Below, piece by piece: positions 41,301 through 53,300 of a stretch of 64,000 bases of DNA. The position numbers were made by a program, and so were the translations under genes. Positions within the stretch are counted from its first letter, which is position 1. The number at the start of each line of letters is the position of its first letter. The notes beneath the pieces were generated by a model. The model searched no databases and was not told the DNA's origin. It worked only from the letters and a program-made list of their open reading frames with translations. The DNA lies in assembly GCA_963965975.1 (NCBI GenBank), contig OZ014416.1, positions 4,836,001 to 4,900,000 of the forward strand, written 5' to 3'. This DNA comes from Xestospongia bergquistia (Eukaryota > Porifera > Demospongiae > Haplosclerida > Petrosiidae).

Positions 41301-44300
41301 AATTACTTCATTTGAGGTTAATAAATCAATAAGACACATGTTTTAATGTGTATTACTGATTACTGAAACCTGCACTCTACAGCAACTGTTCTTTACCAGC
41401 TCATGATTATTTTAATATGTTTTTACCAAACATTTCAATAATAATAATACTAATGTGTATTATTGATGAATTTAATTAGCAAATGTGCTAAAATTGTACC
41501 ATTATACCTTATGTTAACAACAAAAACATTTTATAATCATTTTAGCAGAAACTGTTTATTGCCATAACTATTCCAAATTTCTTAGAAACAATGCCAAAAG
41601 TTTCTAGATGTTTAATTGTATGTATTCATCAATCACCATGAAATTTTTGCAAAAGTTTCTTCAACCAAATGTACCCATTAAATAATAAAGTCCAAGGAAT
41701 CATGTTATCATAGAAGAAAGCAACAGCACATAATTTATTATAGCAAGAGCACATATGTCATCATAGCAACAGTTACTAAGCAAATGAAAGTTCGTCACCG
41801 TAACATGAATTACTCAGTAACAGCAAATATGTTGCCATAGCAACTGTTGCTATACCACTAACATATGAGTATAAATGACTACAGTATAACAAGAATAAAC
41901 AATGTCATAGTTACCATAGCAACATTGCTATAGCGATTAGGTATGCATCTATCATGATAGCAATGATCTCCATGGTAACAGTTGTCATAACATCATTACC
42001 AAGAACTTACAAATACTGTTCAAGCTTTTTCTCTATTAGTCATGATACTATTAATCATAGCCATTTGTCTAACTAGTAGTGTAATACTATCATGTCTGAG
42101 TCCTTACTTTGCTTGACTATTATTTCACTTCAGTTAGTAACAAAAAGATTTTATACAAATTTTAGTACAAAACTATTACCATAACTATTCCAAGTTTCTC
42201 AAAAACAATCCAAAGAGTACATATGTCACCATATCATCAGTTACTAAGCAATAATTACTAAGTCATCATAGCAACATTTGCTAAGAAAAAGATATAGAAT
42301 TTAGTCATTGTAGCCCTTCTATATTCTATACACATTTTGACAGAAAACTGTTTATTGCCATCGCTATTCCAAATTTAATGAAAACAATGTCAAAACATAC
42401 TATATCTTTAATTAATATGTATTCATCAATTTCTATGAAAGATTTATAAATTTCAAAAGCAATTGTACCAATGAAATCACAAAATAGAAGGAGTCAAGCA
42501 ACAGCATATAATTCACTATAGCAACAGTATGTAATGCCACCATAATGACAATCATTATAGCAAGATCATTAATGTCACCATAGCAACTGTTACTATAGCA
42601 AATAATAGTCACAATGGTTGTTATTAATGTTTATCAAATCTCATAACTTGCTATAAAAACAACATAATGGCAAGCCCATTCTCACTATAGTGAGTAAATA
42701 AAGACATTTTTGTCAACCATAGTGAATTCATATTAAAGTCACAGTTTACTTCCAGTAAGAATTTTCAACACTATGTTACCATTGTTCTTATTAGCAATGA
42801 AATGTATGTACTACAATATTTAGTTTTGACATTACTATATAATAATTTGATAAGACATGTTATAGTACATACAGTAGATTGTGAACCCACAAGTATTGTG
42901 AACTGTATATATCATTGTTGATTGAGAATATGGTCATACAATGTAAATACTTGTACATATGATGTTCATAAGATATTCCTTTACAATCTGTACCTTGTAA
43001 GGTTGTCATTATTGTGTATAGTTTGTTTGATTGGAAAATCAGGACAACTTTCTTTAAAAGTACAGAACAGTGACTTCATTTAAGTAGTGTACATTTGTAT
43101 GATATATTATGATTGATGATGTGAACCATTTGTTGACATAATAATGATGTAATGATGCTCCAATAGTACACTGGTCATACATTTCACTTCTTTCTAGTGT
43201 CTGTGATATAAAAGAGCATAAATTATCATTTATTTTATTGTATCCTTATATTTACTTATTTATTGATAACTGGTTACATTGACTGTTTATTGTCTAATAG
43301 TTGATCTTTTGTAATTAAATAACCTTGTCTATTATGTTCTTAGAGAGGACGTACACCTGCACATCTTGCAGCAATGAAAGGAAATACTGACACAGTAAAA
43401 CTGTTAATTGAAATTGGACAAGCTGATATCAACGCTGAGGATGAAGTAAGTCACAGTAATTGTATTACAAGACATATCATTGTACCAAATTATGACCAAT
43501 GAATTAATTAAAATTACTTCATTTGAGGTTAATAAATCAATAAGACACATGTTTTGATGTGTATTACTGATTACTGAAAACTGCACTCTACAGCAACTGT
43601 TCTTTACCAGCTCATGATTATTTTAATATGTTTTTACCAAACATTTCAATAATAATAATACTAATGTGTATTATTGATGAATTTAATTAGCAAATGTACT
43701 AAAATTGTACCATTATGCCTTATGTTAACAACAAAAACATTTTATAATCATTTTAGCAGAAACTGTTTATTGCCATAACTATTCCAAATTTCTTAGAAAC
43801 AATGCCAAAAGTTTCTAGATGTTTAATTGTTTGTATTTATCAATCACTATGAACATTTTGCAAAAGTTTCTTCAACCAAATGTACCCATTAAAGTCCAAG
43901 GAATCATGTCATCATAGAAGAAAGCAACAGCACATAATTTATTATAGCAAGAGCACATATGTCATCATAGCAACAGTTACTGAACAAATGAAAGTTCGTC
44001 ACCATAACATGAATTACTCAGTAACAGCAAATATGTTGCCATAGCAACTGTTGCTATACCAACAACATATGAGTATAAACGACTATAGTATAACAAGAAT
44101 AAACAATGTCATAGTTACCATAGGAACATTGCTATAGCAATTTGGTATGCATCTATCATGATAGCAATGATCTCCATGGTGAAAGTTGTCATAACATCAT
44201 TACCATAGCAACAACATATATATATATTACTATATTAATGTTACTTATAACACTGACAATTGAGCAAATTGTTGTTTTAAGATGAAAATTATAGCATTAT

Positions 44301-47300
44301 GCTTTCATATGTTTACAAACTTTGTCAAAACTTATAAAATATTTAATTAATGACCATTATTTAATTTCTATTCATAATTGGCAATTTTTGCTAAAAAATG
44401 ATTTGCTATCAAAAGTTTAACATATGGTTACTGTGACCTTTTTATACATATTTTGGCACAAAACAATTTATTGCCATAATTATTCAAGTTTTGTTGAAAA
44501 CAATGCTAAAACATACCATCTCTTTAATTCATAATTATATATTCATCAATCTCTATGAAAGATTTATAAATTTCAAAAGAAATTGTACCAATGAAGTCAC
44601 AAAATATAAGGAGTCATACAATAAGCAACAGCATATAATTCACTATATCCACAGTATTTAATGTCACCATAGCAACAATCACTATAGCAACAGCATTTAT
44701 TTCACCATAGCAACGGTATTATAGTGTTATAGTGTTTGTTATTAATGACTATCAAATCCCACATAAAAATAACACAGTGGGAAGCCTATTCTAGCTATAG
44801 AGAGTAAAGAAAGCCTTTTTGTCAACCATAGTGAATACAAAAATACAAATAGAAATAGACATGCACTGTTGGTACAAGCAAGTAACATATTAAAGTAAAG
44901 ATTTTCAGCACTATGTTCTCAATGTTCTTATTAGCAATGAGATGTATGTATAACATTATTTATTTTTCACATTACTATATTATAGTAATACAAATACAAT
45001 ATATTGTACATACAGTTGACTGTGAACCCACAAGCATTGTGAACTGTTGTATAATATAAATATATCACTGTTGATTGAGAGTATACTCATACAACAATGT
45101 ACATGTACATATTATGTTCCAAAGATATTCTTATATCATTTGTAACTGTTGATCCCATAACCTGCTGTAAAAATAACACAAAATAAGAATGTTTCACTAT
45201 AGGGAAGAGAAAAATACTTCTTGTCAACCATATTTATTATAAAATACAATACAAATACGTATACACTGTGTGGTACAAGCAAGTGACATAAAATCATAGT
45301 TTACTTGCAATAACAAGTGTCAGTGCTATTACTTAGACATTTAAAAGGTGTTTGGTTGTCATAGTTACATTCGCTACTATGATGATCTTGAAAGATTGAT
45401 TCAGACCATTCAATGAGACAGTTACATACCACTGATGTCTATCTCCACTAGTCACTGCTATTTCAGATTTTGCTGTTCCTAGAAGTGTTCTTTTCAACAT
45501 CTCTGACTCTTTTGAGTCAATGACACATAACCTCATAATGTCCCCATCTATAGCACTTTTACAAATACTTTCCTGAGCTGGACATATCAGTCTGTTCTGA
45601 CTAGAGGTGACTTTCCACACTTTGTACATCTATACTATTAGAGTCCACTGATCCTTTCCTCTTGACTTTACTATGAAAATGAGTTCATGTCCCTCTTGAT
45701 CTTTTTATTGACTGGGCAATACAGCTTTATGAAAAGTTTTTGAATCTTTTCCATGAACAATGGTCTGTCATTTTTAACAGGTTTACTTTGTTTAACTTCA
45801 ATAATGGCTGTCTATAACTTGAGTTCAGCATCTAACGGTTTTGCTCTGACAGTTTACAAATCAAAATTCTGACTAAAATCTGATCTCAAATCATCTCTTC
45901 TCTGAGATCATCATATGTACAGTTTAGCATACATCTGTAACATATTAACATCACAGTTTAGTTTGCAATAAAAATTCTCAGCACTATATCTCTCATTGTT
46001 CGTATTAGCAAGTAAATGTTAAGGATTCAGTAATGTCTCAATACTTGTATGTACTAAAATATTTTTTTCACAGTACTATGTATAGTAATATATATAAAAC
46101 ATATTGTAATACATATAGTTGACTGTTAACCCACAAGCAATGTGAACTGTTGTATAATATAAATATATCATTGTTGACTGTGAGGGTATTCATACAAACA
46201 AGGTACATGTACATATGATGTTCATAAGATATTGTTTTGTCATCTGTACCTTGTAAGGTTGTGATTATTGTCTATTACATAAGCAGCTTGTTTGCTTTGA
46301 AGATGAGGTTTCTTTTCTTGAAACTTTATTTAAGTAGTGTACATTTATATAATATAATATTATTATTAATGTCAACCATTTGTTGAAGTACCAAGTCATG
46401 GTTTGTTCATTATTGCTGATATTTACAATAACATTGATAGTGTTTGTTTTGTTTATAAGATGATTATGATGAATAATAACAAACTATTACAATTAAAGTA
46501 TGTTCACTTAGTTCACTATTACAAACATAGCATTGTGAAACAAAAATCATGACAATCACTAGATTCATTAATCATATAATGATGCTTAAATTGGTAACTG
46601 GCCGTACATTTGACCTCTTTGTGTATCATCAAGTTAATGTATTACAAAATTGTATGTGTACTCATCAGTAGTAGATTGGGTAGCAGTTTATACCATTTCT
46701 TGAGTAATGTAATCATGTTTGTCAATACAACATAACATTGTACCTTGTAATGTCTTACAAGTATTGTTGTTGTTACCATGGTGATAAATACAGGAGTTAA
46801 AAATTGGTGATAATAAGTTTTGAAAGATGGTTCACCATTTGCTGCATATTTTACCATATATCTACTATAAGTGTTTATATCAATAATTAATTCAATATTA
46901 ATATTGGTTCTCTATTATGAATTAATAGTAATAATAATCTTAATATTACTGATAGCAATGATGAAATAAACTCTGTACCTTTGTTACATACTTTGTAGTT
47001 CTTCGTTGGCTACTGAGATGAATCTCCAAAGTTGTATCTGATATCTTTAATTATACAATTACATCATGAGTGCTTTAGATACATATTTAATTGAAAAAAT
47101 GGGTGTCTATGTTACATTTCAAAGTATAATAAGAAAATTGAATATCCTTAAAAATTGCCACTTCCATCATTTATTCCTTGAATATATATGATCAAATCTT
47201 TAATTTGGTTTCTTCACTTTGTTGGTTACTAGGAAGTGAACATATAAACATATGTTGATTTGTACTTTATACATATCAAAGTTATCACACTGGGGACTGC

Positions 47301-50300
47301 TTTAGATATGAAAACCTATTCAAACTTCCTGGCTTACATCATTTGCTCTGTTGATTCTAAGGAGTCTATTAGCTTTCTTTCTCCAATATCAAAATTATAT
47401 AAGCACTTCTAATTTTTCATGTACTGTGACATTATTAAATCAGCTACATCAGGACATTTTTATGATCAGAGTTTCTGGCTTCAGAAACACCTGCATTGAG
47501 TTCACCTGTTTGCTAGTCTTGTAAAGTTGTACGATGTCTGTAAAACAAATACATACTTATTAATATAGTCTGTATTTGTTGTTAGAGATGGCACTGAAGA
47601 CTAGGCATTGAATATTAATAATTGATGAACCCAACATAGTGGCATCCCTGTTAAAGTTCACAATATTAGAGCCATTCTTGTATTAAATATAATTTAGTCT
47701 ATTGTAGAAGCTGCTGCTACAAAGAAGAGGATTGAAACATAATTGGAATGCTTTTCTGAAATGCCAAGATACATTTTTGCTACACATTTGTAGTTGGCAG
47801 GTGCTTCTTACTTCTTTCTTAAGCAATGCAAACTTGAACCATTTTTACATATGAAAACTTCTTTATGTACTTAGTTTCAAGGTATTGTTCAATGTGAATT
47901 TAAGTGATATTATGCTTTACATCTTTGTTACCATCAAATGTAAAAATACCTGTATGGTGTCAACATCAGCCATGACAATTCTAATGTTAACAAACTCTTC
48001 TGTAACTACTCATATGTAAATTGGTGGATAGGTCCTTAGACTCTCTCTTACTATGTCTTCCCTAAATTTTTGGCTTTCCTTCCTTTATGCTTACCTCTTT
48101 TCAAAATAAATTTTATTTTGTTGTGTGAGACTTTGTATCTACCTATGCTAAGGCATGGAACAGTGCTCTACAAGATCTAACAGTATATTTATGGTAACAA
48201 GTTTAAATCATTATCAATACCTTATAGATACACTGAGGTGTAGTTGACTTTGTTAATACGATTCATAGTCTTAAATCCACAGATACTTTGAGTGATCTTT
48301 TGATAAAAATTTTGTATCTATACATCAACGTTATTATTGAACTTATACCTGTAGTAATTTTTATTCAGTTAACTGACACCTATTAATATATTTGTCAGTT
48401 CATGTCAATTACCTCATGTTTGTGGCAATTTAAATACCTTTCAAAACATAATGGCTAGCCATTGATGTCTTACATTAATGTTATTTACATCCTGCACAAT
48501 TTTTTTGTCTTAATCCTTGACTCTTACTATGCACCTTGCTTTGCAAGTTATGATATTCAGTATTTTTTCATATTTTGGCCACCTAGTTTATGATGAATAT
48601 TAAATCACCATCCAATGAACTTTTCCATGCCTGATATATCTAGTGCCACAACATTTTTATAACATTAGAGGAAGTTATAGCAAACTCCAGCAAAATCATT
48701 AATTAAGTATAAGAATTGTCGTTATTAAATGTTCTATAGAGGCAATTTCCAAGATTTTTAAAAGCACTATTATACTGTCAAAGTACTCAAAGTTAAAATA
48801 GATATTGCTGATGTAAAAGCATAATCATATTGGTATAAAATTAATCATTACAAATGTTCTAGTTTTATAATTATAATAGTTCAAACAAAATTATTTATGA
48901 AAAAAAGAAAAGAACATTGTGTCATATCTAAATAGACAATGCTGTTTGACTATATGATTGTTGTTCTCAAAAACACAAAAGCAGTTATGTAAAATTGACA
49001 TTCATGTTAATTGACATGTGACCCTAAACAATCCTAGGACCATCTGTTCATATGTAGTATGTCAGGTAATTAAAACAAACTAGTCATGAAAACAAGATAC
49101 TTCCTCATATTAAAACAAATGACAACACTAGCAGTCAATAGAAGTATGACTAATTAAACAACATTATCTTTCAGTCATTATACTCTGTTTGTAACTGTTA
49201 TATTATTGTCAATGATAAAGAAATAGATAGAGCTAATTTGTGTTATTGATATTTTCAGTTTTAATATGTTAATATCTTTCTAATCATTTTGCCAAGAATC
49301 TTGTATTCATGAGATATTAATAATTATATAATTATAAAATACAATATTATAACAAATTATTTTGCTCCATGTTCTCATCTAGACCTATATGTTATGTGTT
49401 TACTTCTTTCTCTAGGATGGCAATACTCTATTGCATTCTGCCTGCTCATGTGATAGCTCACTTTTCCAAGAACATTCTACCTCCCCAACTGGTAGTAAGG
49501 ACACAATACAATACCTGCTAAATGATGTGAAGTTAAATCCACTGGCTGTAAACAATCATCAACAAATACCATTAGAACTTATTTCACCAAATCTCAAAGA
49601 CAGATTCCAATTATTAAAATTGTTTCAACCATTTCTTCAACATAATATAGAGTATCCAGTAGATTCATATGCCAAACTATTCCTTTGTGGAAAAACAAAT
49701 GCTGGTAAAAGTTCTTTAGCTGCTGTAATATCTTATCGTGCTAACAAGTGGTATTATGAAATTGATCCAGAAAAGTGTGTTGAAGGTGTTGTATTACAAA
49801 CCACTGGAATTGACTACCACAGCATTTGTAGTCAGGAAATAGGAAACGTTGTAATTTTTGATTTCGCAGGACATGCAGAATATTACAGTAGCCATGCTGC
49901 AGTATTGGAAACTCTTTTGTTGAGGTCACCAGCTGTCTTTGTAATTGTAACTAATCTTACTGATGAGAAAGAGATAATAAAGAGGGACCTGTACTTCTGG
50001 TTTAATTTTATTGAGAATGTTAGCACTAATTTAATTAGCCCCAGTCAAGTTATAATTGTTGGAAGCCATATTGATCTTTTGCCACATGAAAATGATTACG
50101 ATTCTTTTATTAATGAAATTGCAAGTAGTGCCATTCGTGATCAAAATTATATTGGGTTCCTGCCAATGGACTGTCATAGACCAGGAAGTAAAGGTGTTAT
50201 AGAATTTATGACTGAACTAAAGAAGAGCTGTGAAACTGTTATTGACAGAGAAGATAAAATAAGCTACAATTGTCATTGTCTACACGCTTTCCTTCAACAG

Positions 50301-53300
50301 CTTCAACTTGTTGCTATTAGTTTAGATGACCTCTGCTCAAGAATTAAGGATATGAATGAGCCATGTCTTTTGTCAGACCGATCAACTGTGTTGAAGTTTT
50401 TGACCATTCTTGGAGAAAAGGGTCTTGTCTTATTCTTAGGAGATTGGTTAATTATCGACCAAAAAGCTCTGTTAACTGAGGTAAATGGTATTCTTTTTAA
50501 TAAAAGCATTGATCGTGTATGTAAACCAGTTACCAGTAACACTGGTATCATGCCAGTGTCCACATTAGCTAAACTGTTTCGCAACCACGATACAAAAATG
50601 CTAATTCACTTCTTAATAAGTCTACAATTCTGTCACCAAATCAATTCTCGTTCTGTTAGTAACATCACAAACAATATACCATCTGAAGAACCTCCTGTAA
50701 CTGAAGATACCAAATACTTGTTTTTTCCTGCACTTATTAAGGATGAGAGGCCCTCACCAGTCTTCAATACAACAGATGGATTTGGTTGGTGTCTATGGTG
50801 TCCAGATCCACAACAATTTCTACCTATACGATTCCTTCATACACTACTTCGTCACTTGGCCTATACTCGTTGTCTTCCTCCTGACAACACTGGTATTACT
50901 GAAACCAACATTAAAGTCAAGGAACTGTATCGTGATTGTACTATGTGGAAAAATGGCATATATTGGAAAGATGAGAATGATATCGAAATGGTGGTGGAGG
51001 TTACTGAACACAACAGATGTGTTACAATTCTAGTTTCTCACAGTAGTTCCTTGAAAAGTTATGAAATCCGTACATCTCTCATTAAAGAAGTACTTAGTCT
51101 TAAGAGCAAGATATGCTCATGTGAAGTGGAGCAGTTTGTTATTCCTCCTGGTAATGTCAATGATGTTATTGAGAAGGAGCAGAGACACCGTATACTCTAT
51201 TCCCTCAGAAAAGTAGCCCTTGGAGTTATTACCAAATGTCCTATTGGTGATGCAAACAAGAAAACTGCTAAAAGAGTTGATGTCAGATCAATTGTGTGTG
51301 AGAAAGAACCTTACCTCTGCATTGCACCCATTGTCATTGAGGCACTCTTCACAGACTGCAACAATGACATACTATTACCACATCACTACATCCGACACAT
51401 AGAGGAAGCATGTAAGGAGATAATGCCCCTCTCATCTCATCGGACTCATCTGTCAGCGAGGAAACGTCTTGATCAATTTAGCATTTTTACTGGCCGTAAT
51501 CCTTTGGTAAGTTAACAATTTAATAATTTGTAATTGTTTGGAATTTGTACATAGACTACATCCTCTCGACCTATTAGAGAAGAAGAGATACAATGTCTGC
51601 CTGAAGATTATGTTTATGTTACAAAGAAAGGTAGGTTATCAAGACTGTTCTGCTTAAATTTATTTGTTAATGGTTATAGAATCTGGTGCCACTAACACTG
51701 ATCAACAGATGCAATCTTCAAGTACATATGATATATCAGGTATGTTTATTTGTCAAATTCATTTTGTTGGTAAGTAATGATCCAATGTAATAAGGTGTTA
51801 ATATTAGAGATATGTAGTATGTTTACTTTGGACACTACCTCAAGCTTATATACTATAATTATAAAGAATACTATACACTGGAATGTATTAACAGTTATTT
51901 TGACCTCTTATGTTAAAATTTATAAAAAGTTTAGTTTAGCTTTTTTACTTCAGTTACTAGCAATAGTAAAAGATATTTCTGATTGTTTTATATTTCACTA
52001 CTACTGCCTGTAAGAAATGTTACAACAGCCTGTTATTGTTTGTTACAGATAATCAAGAGTCAAAGTTTGGTATGTCCACTGACAATTTTAGTCATTTTCC
52101 TAAATTACGTAAGTTAATAGATTCATTTCTCAACAATTGTTTTATTTAATTGTCCTGTTAGTTGCTCAGCCAAAAAGACATGAAGTTTTAACTCAACTAG
52201 TACGTATTGATACTTTATGGCGTAATATTGGTAATGGTCTTGGAGTCAGTTTTAATATCCTTCAAGCTTTGGCTGAATCCAACCAGTCAAATCAAGCAAA
52301 ACTCGACCAAGTTATTCAGAAATGGCTAGACATGAATGGTAAAGATGATGGTGCTCCTGTCACATGGATCACAATATTAGATCTTCTAAAGGGACCACTT
52401 GTTGACAACAAAGCCCTAGCTATGAAGATATACCACTCATTAAAAGAAGAAAGTTCTAAAGAACAGATAGCTCCAAGTAAATATACAATATAGACACATG
52501 ATGTTGATACATAAATATTTTAGTCTTGATGTAGTTAATAGATGTGGTGGTCGTATTATTAACATTAGCATTAAGTGCTCTGTAGGTCCTGACATACTAT
52601 TGTTTATGTTTCAGTTTTGTGATGAGTTGAAAAGCTAATATATTTTGTAGTGATTTTTGTTGCTCTGTCTGTTGCATAGATATCTTTGTTCTGACTCAAA
52701 AGGATTGAATGTATATTTTTATAGCTGCTCACGTATCATATATATTTTATTGTACATATTAATTATAATTAAAGGCTATGCAACTATCCACATATGATGT
52801 TTGTATTGTGACATTTTATAAGAGATTTGTATACAACTTGTCACATTTTATGACGTTAACTTTATATCCTATAGAACCTGCTAAGGAATCAGCTACTGCT
52901 AATACAATTGAAGGATATAATCCTGACAAGTTACCTATAGGACATCAGGTATGATTTATCTTCTGTTATAGGTCATGTTGGTCATTCATAAATTCAGTTC
53001 CTTAACAATATAATAAACAATGGTTACATCATCAAATCTTTCTTATTGTAAACATAAAACACTATCTATGACATACTTATACTCTACTCAATAGCAACAA
53101 TTCTCACAAGAACTTTCAAATGAGCCCAAAGAAGCTCTCCTTATAGCTAGTGATAGTACACAGCAAGGTAATGTAAGACATCTAACTAATAATCACTGCA
53201 TATAATATGTGTGAAAACATCAACTAATGAGTTGTTCCACCTCTAGTTTATGTTGTTATCGTTAACATAGTGATATTAAGTAGTTTATTTATGTTGATAA

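Larger units (their letters stand above)
41268..48815. repeat. Second copy of the ~7.3-kb duplicated block
   Basis: Partner of 32057-39240, with exon E at the position of exon C. Local differences are mostly short indels (for example about 120 bp of intron present near 46250-46370 and absent from the first copy). Confidence 0.9.
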
